Notes: generated from the letters alone by a model not told the origin. Positions 1-13,200 are shown, counted from the first letter of the stretch. The stretch: 64,000 nucleotides of DNA from Lumbricus rubellus (GCA_945859605.1 OX243827.1:6672619-6736618); one strand, 5' to 3'. Numbers and translations are program-made.

Positions 1-79
1 GTACAAGGTCTCTAGGTGAATAACTGAAATAAAATCAAAATGCGAAATGTCTTTTGAAATGGATATCGAAGATTCTTAC

Positions 80-167
80 CTGCAAGAATGTCAACAAAAC
101 CGACAAAAAAGTTTGATAGGGCTTCGGATAATGGGGTTCCATATTGTGCTCGGCGTTTGGCAACATA
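80..167 (-). CDS. AprA-like exon 10
   Basis: Acceptor CTTGTGCAG|TATGTT, donor TTGCAG|GTAAGA, phase 2 to 0. It encodes [20 protein letters not shown], carrying the predicted triad His. Its match with exon 9 across 16.3 kb fixes the Polinton as an intronic insertion. Confidence 0.88.
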
Positions 168-1254
168 CTGCACAAGAAAAACAATCATAATAGCATACTT
201 ACAGCAATCACAGCGCTTTAGGAATAGACCTTCCACTGATAAAAGATCAAAGACATTAGCTCCAGTGAGAGAAGTCAATACTGAAGGTAACCATTCAGCA
301 AAATTATAGATGAGAAGCAGATTTAAAGAAACACGATCAATAGAATTATCAAATCGAGACCTGGTTAGCATAGGCGAGTAGAACAGGAAGAAGGCATTTG
401 ACTCATTTGACCAGTATAGCCTTGAGCTTCGGACAATTTGACCAGTATAGCCTTGAGCTTCGGACAATTTGACCAGTACAGCCTTGACCTTCGCCCATTT
501 GACCAATACCAGCCTAAAAAAATTGAGTGTCCGCGCAGTTTGACCAATATAGCCTTACTTTTTCAAATTCATGGAATATCCAACTCGGCTTAAGGACAAG
601 ATATTCCAATATAAAATGGTTTACCCGGAGAAAACTAAAACTGAATTACGAAAAATCGCCAGGCAGCTCGGCTTGGTTGGAAATACAACAAGACTGCTGA
701 GATCGGAGTTGATTGTTGTAATTGACGCCCACACCCGCGAATGCTACGACGATGAATGCCCATGCAAGTATCCACGGCCGGTTCGTCAACAAGGGCCACG
801 CGAGACCATCGTCGTTCGTCGTCGGCGCAATGGCAACTCACCCCCCGTGTGATGTTAGTTTGATCGACAACGAGATCATCGTCGTTAATTGTCAATGCAA
901 TGGCAACTCATGCCTGTGTGAAGCAGGGGCGTGAGTGGACTACGACGTAGATACGGGATTACAATATCGCAAACGATTTTACACCGTTGGTTTATAATCG
1001 TCTTTGGATCAACTTCTCGCGATGGAAATTTCCCGCAGTATTGACGATGTGCTATTAGGCCCACAGTCTTTTCATTCACTTTCGTTATCGATATCAAACA
1101 CGACATAGGCTATTTTTCATAGTCGTCTCTTCATCATCGTAGTCATCATCATCATCATCATCAACCTGATTTGTCGTCGTCATCTCCAACATCATCACCA
1201 CCACCACCACCACCATCGTCATCATCATCATCATCATCATCAACATCATCGTAG

Positions 1255-1285
<31 letters not shown>

Positions 1286-4200
1286 TATAGTCGTCTCTTC
1301 ATCATCGTAGTCATCATCATCAACCTGATTTGTCGTCGTCATCTCTTCATCATCGCCGCCACCGCCACCACCATCATCATAGTCATCATCGTCGTTGTCG
1401 TTGGTAGGAGAGAGAGACGGTCAAGCTCTGTACAAAATTTCGCAGATCGGCATTCAGTAGAAAATTTTCGTGTCACGCCTCAGTCGAATAGATTTCAAAA
1501 ACGTCCCTGTCACGTTTTATCGAAAAGTGTGACGGGTCCCTCGGTCACACCACATTATTATATACCCCCGAGTCATCGAAACTTAGAATTTCCCCGCAAG
1601 ATTTACGTCGTTACCTGCCAACGCAGTGGACACTCATCCCTGCGTGCGTGGATTACGACGTAGATATGGAAATTCCGACTTTCGAAACTTGGTCTACTCA
1701 TCCTCAAGTGATAGAACGCAATAATGGTGGGATTTACCAGTTTCGATATTAATTATCACAAGTAGTAGGGAATGTTGGCGTCTGGCGTATTTTGTCAAAA
1801 TCGTTTCACAATGTTACCAAGTCTTCATTTTCGATCCACGAGTTGAACGAGTCTGGGTAGCCCAACCACTTCACGAGACATTTCTTCCCGCGTTTCCTAA
1901 TCACTTTTTCGATTCGAAATATTTCTTGAGTCGTCTTCTGTAGCTCCTGTTCATAGAAAGAGCCTTGTATTTCCTCAGAATTAGAATCAGTAATCTTGTA
2001 AGTTGGTGGATCTGTATATTGAACCTGAGATACTACAAAAACCTCCTCCGTCCATCTAGGTATATATCCTTTGTCAAAAATGTTCTTCTTCCTAGTTATT
2101 CTGACTCGATCGCCGATTGAAAACTTTGGTATAATAGGCTCTGAAATCTCGTCGCCGTATAAATTCATAAATACCGTCTTTTCGTTCACTTTCATACTAG
2201 CCTTCGCAGGAGTCATTTTGATCGAAGAATGTCTCGTGTCATTATAATTACTAACCATCTCATCTAATACATCGATATATCTTCTCGTTGAATTAGCTGT
2301 GAAGTACTTGAACATCTTCTCTTTCATCGTACGCACCCATCTTTCTACGATGGAACTTTTGCCCTCGTTCTCGGTAGAATACAACTCGACTAAATTCTTT
2401 ACGTTTTTGTTATAAAATTCTTTCCCTTTGTCGCACCAAACTTTGACTGGCTGTCGACCACCCCCGAGTATCTTCACGAACCCATCAGCTGTAGACTTCC
2501 CACTCTTGTCATGTAATGGAACGATCCATCCGTATTTCGAAAACACATCTATGACGGTCAATAGAAATTTCATGCCATCATTATCTCTAGCGAAAGCCTG
2601 CATGTCGATTAGATCAGCCGCCCAAATCTGGTCAATCCCGCCAACACGGACCCGCCTCGTCCTAAAATTTCTCACTACTGGTTTGTGTAATTCATTCGCT
2701 AATTGATTAGTCCATTTCAGGTCCTGCTGTAATTCTGGGCTTTTTTTAAACCTAGCCCGAGACTCGTTTTAGCGGACAAAATAGGTTTGACTATCGCCCT
2801 CTCTATTCGTTCCCGCACGCTTGGATTAGGTATATTATTCAGCTGGTTTATCATCGCTCTATCAGCGACATTCCTAGAAGCCGTATCAGTGTGGTGATTG
2901 TATGCCAGGTCGTGAATATATGCCGTACTATCTACCCTGTTTATAGGTTTGCTCCAATCTTTGGGGGTTTCGTTGGGATTCAGACGCAAATCTAGTCTAG
3001 TACCGGGTCCAGTAAACTGATGGCCTGGCAAATGTAATTCGCCCGGAAATTTAGCCCAAGGTAATTTAATGTTGCTAGTGGCAGCGTTCAGTGAACTAAC
3101 TAGATCCCCACCTTGCGCAACAGCGGACGCCTTCACGAATTGAGTTTTTGTTTTCCCGCATACGACGCAAACACCTCTGAGCATCGATCTCCCATTATTA
3201 GCCACGGCGTTCTGCACATCTGTCGTCTGGGTCTGTTTTTTACATTTTACGCAATACATTTCGTTTTTAATAATAAATATTTTTAAAAATGGAGATTAGA
3301 GATATGAGTTGGGGCACAGCGCTCTCGAAAAGATTCAATAATCCGTTGTTACCAAAAAGCATACGTGGTTTGATAGTTGGGAAATCGGCGTGTGGAAAAA
3401 CAACGCTTCTTCTCAATCTTTTACTCAGGCCGGACTGGTTGGATTATAATAACTTACAAGTATTCGGCACTTCTCTGTTTCAACCGGAATATCGTATTAT
3501 CAAAAAAGCATACGAAGAAAAATTACCGAAGGCAGCGATCGTTCGGTTGTTCGAGCACCGAGATGAAATCGTGGGCCTAAATGCGTCACCAGACCTTGTT
3601 ATGGAGGAAATGGCGAAAAACTCAGAAGCTAAATCCGATATAATTGCCAAGTTCTTTGAGAGCGCCGATGATGTACCGGACCCGAGAGATTTGAGCGCTG
3701 AAAAGAAGAACCTGATGATTTTTGATGATCTTCAATTGGAAAAACAAAACAAATGTGAAACGTATTACAATCGGGGGAGGCATAGTAATGTAGATTGTTT
3801 TTACCTCGCCCAGAATTATTTCAAATTACCGCGCCAAACAATCCGAGAAAATGCAAACTTTATTTGCCTGTTCAAACAAGACCTGAAAAATTGTAATCAT
3901 ATTTACAACGATCACGTGAGTACAGACATGTCGAAAGATGAATTTAGAAAACTCTGCAAAACAGTATGGGAGCAACCTCATGGATTCGTGGTTTTGGACC
4001 TGACCAGCGACAAGTACAATGGCAAATACCGAAGCGGACTCGACGAATTTTATATAATCGAGGATCCGCCATTGTAAAAATTGTATTGTATAGTAAAAAT
4101 GGAATCATCGCTTCTCAAACAGATATCGGAAAACACGGAAAAGACGGCCTGCAACACGGAGCCAAAAACATCATTTTCCATTTTTCTCAGCGAAAAGAGC

Positions 4201-7200
4201 ACGCGAATCAGAACGAAGTTTAGTCCACTACTCGAACTGGAGAAGAATAAGAAATATGAAATGGCCTTAGTTGCCCTCGAGACGTACTATTCTTTTCCTA
4301 ATATCGATGCGACAAACAACGTCTTCAGCTATTCGCCGAATTCCGACACACCGTGGATTAACATTGAAGTTCCGGAGGGTTGCTATGAAATAACGGATAT
4401 CAACGAATATATACAGAGAGTCATGAAGGGGAATGGACATTTCGACGGAGTAAATGGAAATTACTGTATCTCAATAGCACCAAACACCAATACGCTGAGG
4501 TCTGTGGTAAATATAGAAGGAGATTATCAGGTTGACTTTACGCTGGAGAATTCGATAGGAAGGGTTCTAGGTTTTCACAGATGGGTCTATGATGCTGGCT
4601 ATAATGAATCGGAGGACTTGGTGAATATAATGAGTGTAAGCAGCCTGAGAGTGACCAGTGACATTATCGGGTCTTCGTACACTAACGGAACATCGGAAAA
4701 CGTGATATATTCTTTTTTCCCAAACGTAGGCCCGGGTTACAAGATTATCGAAGTGCCGCATAATTTGATATATCTCCCGATTTTGCTATCTACAATTTCA
4801 ACGATGGAAACGAGGCTCACAGACCAACACGGGAGCCTACTAAATCTTCGGGGGGAAGAATTGGCGATTCGATTTCACATCAGAGAAGTTTGAAAGTTTT
4901 TGTAATTTATTAATAAAATGAATCGTTACATGGGCGTAAAAGTTAATATTTCAGAAGCGCAACAAGACAAAATTAAAAGATCACTTCAAGCGGGGAGCGG
5001 CGTGAGTATCAAACTATCGCACGATGATTTGAATGGCGAACCCGTTTTGGCTCTCACCCAGGCGCAAATCAATAAAATGGCAGCAGCCTACCAAAAAGGA
5101 ACTGGCATGATTATTAAAATGAGTAAAACGCAATTGGAGAACAACAAGAAAGTCGAAGGTGGATTCATAGGCGCTATACTTCCGTTTCTAGCGACAGCGG
5201 GACGGTTCCTTCTGTCTAATGCACTGCCAAGTTTGGCGATGGGAGCACTAAGTGGTCTCGGCTCCGCGGCAACTACTAAGATTGTAGACAAAATCAGCGG
5301 TTCGGGTGTAATGTATGTCAAGAAAGGTGACATAGCGTGCAAAATAAGAGCGGCCGGATCTGGTTTGTACATGTCCCCGTGGCAAAAAGGTAGCTCAATA
5401 ACGGCATCCGGGTTGTACATGAAAACAGGGACGGGCTATGCGAGGGGCGAAGGACTTTTGTTGGGCCCCAACTCTCCGTTTCAAAACATTCCGATTCTCG
5501 GCATGATATTATAAATTATTCTATTATAAAATGTCGAGACCAATACACAAATTTGGAACTAAACCAACTAGACCGGTAGAGGTTAGAACGCAGCCTGTTT
5601 CAGTCTTTTGGAAGATTACGAGCGGTGTTACTCGCGCCCCAGTAAGACAACTAGGAGGTCTGCGATGGGAGATTTTTGCGCAAAATGATATCACGATACA
5701 ACCAAAGACAGCAAATACGCTAAGGCTTGGACTAGGTGTAGAAATGGCGGCAGGACTTTGCCTCGTTTCCCTCAGACAGAGTATCAAAGAACGACGATGC
5801 AGTCTACTAGACGGAGTGATTTCAGAAGATGTGATTGATGATATCATAGTTTCCATTCAAAACAACTCTGATTCGGCAGTAACGATAAACGAAGGAGATT
5901 CGCTATGCTGTGTAAATTATCAACAGTAAAAAAAATATATATTGCTAATAAATAAAAGAATGGAATACGAAGGCATCAAACTCTATCCAAACCTAACAAA
6001 TATAACGCCCTCTGCGCCGGAAGGTGAAATACAAATAGCCGCAGGGTCCGCACAAACGTATCGACTTCAGAAGATTAGCGAAATCAAAAAGGAGATCGAG
6101 CAAGAACGAGACAAAAGAGCAACGTTGAGTAAAAAGTACCATAGAAGTGTGAGCGTAATCGGCGTAGTAGACAGCTTCCTCATGGTGGTCACGATGGGGC
6201 TCGGAATTTCGGGAATCGGCGTACTAGCTACCATAATTGCAGCCCCCATCGCTATTGCTATGGAAGGGACAGCGCTAGGTGCGGGGCTATTGAGTATAAT
6301 TGGCAGCCGAATCTGTAAAAAGCTCGCCCTGAAGGCGGAGAAGCATGAAAAGATCAAAACGCTAGCTGATGCGAAGCTCAACACGATCAGCGACCATATT
6401 TCAAAAGCACTCGTGGATGATCACATTTCAGACGAGGAATATTCTCTGATTCTAAGTGAGATTGAAAAATTCAATGGCATGAAAGAAGAAATCAAAAGTA
6501 AGTCGAAAGTTGCGGCAGCCGCGATGGATGAGGAAACGAAACAATCTCTCATCGATCGGGGAAGAGAGGAAGTCAGGCAGTCCTTTCAAAGCATGTTTGA
6601 GAAAAATACTGAATCTGTGAAAAAGACGACTAACGTGAACATGTATGAAATCATGTAGACTTGTAGAGTTTTGTAGACCTATGTAGACCTATGTCGCTAT
6701 GTCTGAAAATACGTCTAACTTGTGTTTTTACACATGTCGAAAAACATGTAGAAAAACACGCCGGAAAACATGTCGAAAAACATTAAATTTTTTATTAAAA
6801 ATGTCGTTTCTAAAGATAGATGACCCGGCGAAAAGAAATTTCATAGTCGAAGAGTTTCTGAAGTCCAAGAAGAATATTCAACAAAACTTTTTATCGGAGA
6901 GATTGGGGGATTCGGGGCTGCAACAAGAATTAACCAAGCTGTACAAGCCTATCGTCGATTCGCAATCCGCAATTTCCAAAGAGCAAAATGTCTTACTATC
7001 CGCCATCAAAGAAAACTCGATAGCTACTACAAACGCACTACAGACGCTACCCGCTTCGTTGAAGATTCAATTTCCTCAGTATCCCTCGATAGAAGCGTAT
7101 AGCGACGATCCGACTGAGGATATTAGAACTTTAGAATTAGGTGATGTGGCAACCAAGTACCTTCATCAATACGCCTCCGATAGAAAAATCGTAGACACGA

Positions 7201-10200
7201 CGTTCGGAATACGATCAAAAAATGGTCAATTCTACATCGGCGATACTCCGATTTTTATTCAAGGAGACGCTGTGACGGTTGGAAATAAGACGTATAGCGG
7301 AACACCGGGGCTTTGGGAGTTGTTGACGATGAAACAGCCGAACACGTCGATATACGATAATAATGATAGAGACGATTACGCCGAGATTCTACTCGCGTCG
7401 GATGCTATCAGACAGCCAAAAAATCCCAACAAACCCAAAGCATCTTCGAGCGTCAAATATAGAGAAATTATCAAGCCGATATGGGAAAAGAGGACTCGTA
7501 ATGCGGTGGGTAAAGGCGTGGGTGGTGTAATCGTTATTTCCGAAGATCCAAACGTCTTGGCGAAACAGCTAGAACTACGATTTCAAAGCTTCAAAGCAGG
7601 CAATACCGGCGTGAGAAACGAGATCGTGGCGATGTGCGACGCGTTATTGAGGCAGGAAGTGCTGAGTAAAGATGCGTACAAAAATATAATGATGACATTG
7701 TAAAATGCAGAAAAATGCAGGTCATTAGTAGAAGGAGGTATAGAAAACAATACGTAATCGGAGGATCTGGAATATTCGATACAATTTCAGGATTTTTCAA
7801 ACGACTAGTAACGTCGAACGCCGCCAAACAATTAGCAACGACCGCTCTCAACGCGAGTAAAGACGCGGCGAAAGAAATTGGGAAAAAGGCCATCGATGTT
7901 GGGAAAACAACCGCAATCGACGCCGGCAAACGATTAGTGGACAAAGCAGTAGCCAAACTGTTTGCTCCTGCTCCTACTCCCACCTCCAAGAAAATTACGC
8001 CAGAAACTAGACAAATTTTAGAGCGGCTGAGTGGCGTCGGGTCGAGCCCAAATATCTCGAATATTAATAATCTGATGATGGGCGATGGCCTGAAGAAGAA
8101 CGACGCCATATCGATACAAGATTTAGTACGCTCGCTAAACGGCGCCGGAATGAAGGTCGCGTAAAAAATATATTATCGCGTAGTAAAAAGTAGTAAAAAT
8201 GCAATCATCTGATATTCTGAGATTTACCGAACAACCATTGAGCGATGAAAGCGTCGAACGTTACGAATGGTACGAGTATGAGCCGATATCGGGGGCGAAT
8301 CTAAACACCTCCGGCGAGATTAGAATAAACATCGAACTTCAAGATTTATTTTGTCATCCCGCAGAATCTTACCTGCTATTCGAGGGTAGATTGACGAAGG
8401 CGGTCAACAACAACACCTTCTACGCTGATGCCGATGAAGCAACTCTTACGAATAATGGGCTCATGCATCTTTTCAGTCAAATTTCGTATTCACTGTCGAA
8501 TCAGGAAATTGAATCGTTATTTCACCCGGGTCAAGCAACGACGATGCTCGGTTTACTCAAATACCCGAATGATTTTCAACTAGCTCAAGGTCTGAATCAG
8601 TTGGGGTACAAGGACAGCGGGGCGACGGCTGCTATCGCGAATAATCAAGGTTTCGCCGTGAGACAGTCGTATATAATTCAAAAACCAAATGCCAAAGGTA
8701 CTTTCAGCTTTGTAGTTCCGTTGAAGCATATTTTCGGATTTTGCGATGATTACGACAAGGTTGTTTTTGGTGTGAAACATACGCTAACTCTGGTTCGTAA
8801 AGCCGATGATGACGCAATTTTTAGACTCGCCGGCGCGGGTGCAGCGGACGCAGGGAAAGTTAGGCTAGACAAAATCTCGTGGTTCATGCCTCACGTTATT
8901 CCCGCGGATATGGAGAAGATGCAATTGTACAAAACGATCGAATCGAAAGCGTCGCTGCCAGTTGCGTACAGAGCCCGTCAATGCGATACCACCTCCGTCG
9001 CACAGTCGACTAATTTTAGCTGGAGACTTAGCGTCAAGACATTACCTGAGAAGCCTAGGTACATCATCTTGGGGTTTCAAACCGACAAAAGCGGCGATCA
9101 ACTACACAATCCATCCGTTTTCGATCATTGCGATCTGAAGAACATGTTCGTGATGATGAACCAGGACCGATACCCAGTTGTCGACTACAACCTATCATTT
9201 CCGAATCAACAATTCGCGCGGGCGTACCGAGCAGCAGCTGCGTTCAGTGAAAAATACTATGGAATGGACGAACTAATGACGCAATGCAATATCACACCCT
9301 CGGACTTCAAAGATCTGTTTCCGATTATGGTGTTTGACGTGAGCAAGCAATCCGAGCGTCTGAAGTCATCGGTGGTCGATATCCAGATCAAAGGCACGTT
9401 CAATACGGCGCCGCCAGCTAATACGGAAGCGTACGCAGTGGTGATTTCAGACAAGTTACTGAGGTTTCAATCGGACGGACAGAAAATGAGCGTGGTATAT
9501 TGAAGTTCATGATAGAATGGGCGATGAAGAATAATGAGACTTACAGATACCTATCGTACGTATATGAACGATAGGTATCTACGGTTACCTAGTACAAAAA
9601 CTCGACCTGCAATCCGGCTCCGCCCCTGAGAAGAAGGCGACCGGCTGTTGGACTGTTTCCGGATATGAAAGAATATACCCTCATACCGAGCTTATCGTTG
9701 GCGTTGAAAAATATGGCGACGGTTGGTAATACGAGCGATATTCTGCTGCCAACCGTTGATCCGCCAGCCATGCATTCAAAAAGTTCGTTACTTTGTATCC
9801 CGTCTTTGACATACGAGATTCTGATTATTTTTTCGCCCGGACTGTCATTTCCTATCAAGAAATTCGCGAATCCGCCAAGTCGATATACGCCCGTACGAGG
9901 AATAGTTATTAAGCCCAAGGACGTCGTATACGCTGAATCCGTATTGATAGCAACGACCGTTAGTTGATGGTGCATTAGATATACACCTCCGAATGCCCCA
10001 CCATGCGTTGCATATGTGCCCGAGAATGCGCCACCACTTACGATTGCGGATGCTCCCCCTTCACCCTCTCTCAACACACAAATAGCCGGTCCGGTTGTAG
10101 GTCTCCAATTCGCGGATAATGCTGGCGCCGCTGTTATAGCTCCAGCCGTTCCTTCGAACCTATATATAATACCGCTCGTCGTATTTCTCACTAGATTGCC

Positions 10201-13200
10201 CGGAGATACCCTCATACCCGAAACGTAATCTCTAATACCGGTAGGCTCGACGCTATTAGTGATTTTATCGGCGATTAGGGCAATAGCTTGGGCTGAACTA
10301 ATAGCGTCACCCCCGTTACCCGTAAAAGGGTAATCAGTCGGTAACCCTACGAGATGATGGCCATTCATATTTAAATTCCCAGTCGCCGGATTTGCTCCAT
10401 CTACCCTTAGAAAAGTACTATTTACTTGGGACAGCGTAACGCCCCCTGCAATTATTCTTTGAGTAGATCCTGAATCTGTATGTCCAAATTTATCAACAGG
10501 CATTTTGAATATAATAATTTTTATTAATTAGGGCCGTAAGAATACCGCCGAAAAGTCTCTAGCTAATATGCGCGTAGCGATAGATGAAAAAGCGTGTATG
10601 TTGAGGTAATCGAACTCGTCTAGAAAAACTACGGCACTACCGGTTGAATGGTTGTACGAACCTCCCGTAGCCCCTCCGCCCGCAATTTGCATGTACAACG
10701 CCCCATTTTTATACAGGTGGACGGTGCCATACGCGGTATTACTATTGTTGCAAAATTCTATGTACACCGAAACGATATAGTACCCGGCTTTACTGGGGAA
10801 GAAAGAAGTCGTTCCGATACCCTGTTCAATACCGTGTCTTGCGGTACCGCATCTTATTACGTCAAAAGTAACTGCAGTGTGAGTCCTAGCGATTATAGCC
10901 TGTTGAGTTGAGCTGCAAGCGCTAACCGCAGGTCCTACTACCGTCGCCACTTTCGAAGTAAGTTGTTCATCGACGTATTTCTTATTCGTCAAATGATTAT
11001 TGTCGGTCGGAACGTCGTCGTGATTCCGCAGTAAATCTATTACTTGCCCCCGACTTACAGCCTCGTCTATTCCCGCTTCCGGAGTATTCGCTGTATTCGT
11101 TGTAGGCAGACCTCTAATAGTATGGCCACTCATATTTAGGTCGCCAGTCGCCGGGTTTGCTCCATCTAGCCGTAGAAAAGTACTATTTACTTGACTTTCA
11201 GTAACCCCCCCCCCGGCAATTACTCTTTGCGTAGATCCTGAATCTGTATGTCCAAATTTATCAACAGGCATTTTTTACATCTGAATATAATTTTCAATGC
11301 AGGCTGTTTATAACTTCTTGAAAAGTCACTCCATCTTTGCATGTTTTTTTCAGGACGTGCAGGCATAGATGACCGCAAAACACTTCGTTGTCAGGCTGTA
11401 CGCGTTCGCTATTGTAGTACACGGGACTCTGTAAATACTCTACCAGTTCTGTAGGAGGGGGCAGGCCATAGCTGTCGAAATATATTTTGTCCTTGCCGTT
11501 TTTTGAAAAAGCGACCCAGTGCGAGCCGGTTCCATTAGAATCGTCTAGATTCAATATCCCACATTCAGTCCGTCCAGGTTTCTTCGGCAGCTCGTCTCTG
11601 AGAAATACTCCCCGGAAATTAGGAATATTGAGCTTTTTCGCGGCATCTAGTAGTTCAAAATTCGTCAACGGATGATTTGCGAGAATAACACCTTCGACAT
11701 TTATGTTTTTCACAGTTGTATAGCTCATTTTAATATTTCATCTAGATGTTTCACAAACTAATGAGCTTTCGAGCTTCTACGCAGGCGAGATAATATTTAT
11801 GTCTGCAATTTTTGCATTCATTCGCCTTTCCATCTTTTTGAAATCGATTGTTGACGTATTCCGATATGTTCTGATTTACCTTACACCGGCTGCAAACTTT
11901 TGTGTCTTTTGTCTCCCTAATTTCCTGTCTTGCGTATTTGTGCGCAAGCTCTTTCACTTTGGCATTTTTACAAATTTTACAGCTGGGGTAATACCCGCTC
12001 TTCTGTGAGTTATCTTTGTGAAATTCGTCCAAGCTTTTTTCTTTTTTGCATTTGGTACACACTTTTTTTGCCGCATCCATTTTATATTAGTGTAAATTAT
12101 TCTTTATTTTGTTTAGTTTTCAGCGTGTAGTGCCCATAGGCTAGGGTGTGGATCCCGTCATCCATTATTACTCTTTTGTCGTCGTCGGCAGACAGAGCTA
12201 TTTTATTTACTTCTTCGGTGTAAATTTCATGGCGGTAGGATCGAATGACGTTCATCGCCCTCGACTGTTGTCTTTTCGTAAACACGCAGTCTTTGTAATC
12301 TGCGTGAGTGATTGATTTCTTGACGACGTTCTTTTTCACGCCCTTACATTTCTTGTAGTCTTCACCCGCCATCTTGTAAGAGTACAACTTGGATCGCAGT
12401 CCGACAAATTCTTCAATCTGTTTTCCCGCGGCCTCGTCTTTGAACATACCAACCACTTTTTTATTTACACCCGTTTCTATGCCGGATGGGTGATCTCTCG
12501 GATAGTCTGAAGTATCGAACATACTTTGGACGTCGCGGGAAATATCTTTGTAGAAGTCTTCTGTTTTAATTTCATACGCCAAAGAATCGGTATCGGTGAA
12601 TAATAGCTTGGCCCTATCTCCGTACTTGGCCTTGATGTAATTATAATGAAAATCATACATGAGCGTCTTACTGACGTCTAATATACACATCCCTAGATAT
12701 ATCGGCTTGTTGTAAAACAACTTGGTCTTTTTCATGTGAACGGCGATGAGGTTTTCATCGAAAATCGTTCGTCTGTCGTAATTAGTTTTCGCGACTAGCT
12801 TGATGGCTTCCTTCTCATCACTCACCAATCGTATGTCAACTCGATTCTCGATAGCTTCCATTGTTTTACCGAAAACGCTATTGTTCATCAGCTTGAAAAA
12901 GTCTTTCTCAAAATCGTTCGTAGCTTTCGTTCTCAGGTTGGTATTCAGATCGATATACTTTTTCAGCCAGGCACTTTCCACGAATTTTATTCCCCGATGT
13001 ATTTTTACGATTTTCAATCCGAGCCTTTCGTACAATTTTAAATTTCCGTAATGAACGACGTACTTTACTTTGTCATTCAAGTTTGGAATGAGTTTCGCTA
13101 CATCTGATCCCGCAGGTTTTACACTCTCTGGAGCTAGTGGATAATCATTATGCAGGTCGTGCAATTCTTTTGGATATTCTAAGTCGACTTCCAACACACA

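Larger units (their letters stand above)
853..1805. other. Left-arm non-coding region of the element
   Basis: No convincing gene. It holds a direct repeat of a TACGACGTAGATA word (near 940 and 1650, in similar context), an ATC-rich microsatellite (1125-1395), and a short hairpin at 1527-1550. The integrase stop lies at its right edge. Confidence 0.6.

Noticed and set aside
12..506. 164-residue minus-strand frame across the left Polinton boundary
   Set aside because: It crosses the terminal repeat, the intron and exon 10 in the wrong frame. The true exon 10 is read in another frame from 167 to 80.
6699..6800. N-terminal extension of the DUF8207-like protein
   Set aside because: The extension crosses short tandem repeats; the ATG at 6801 has the usual AT-rich start box.
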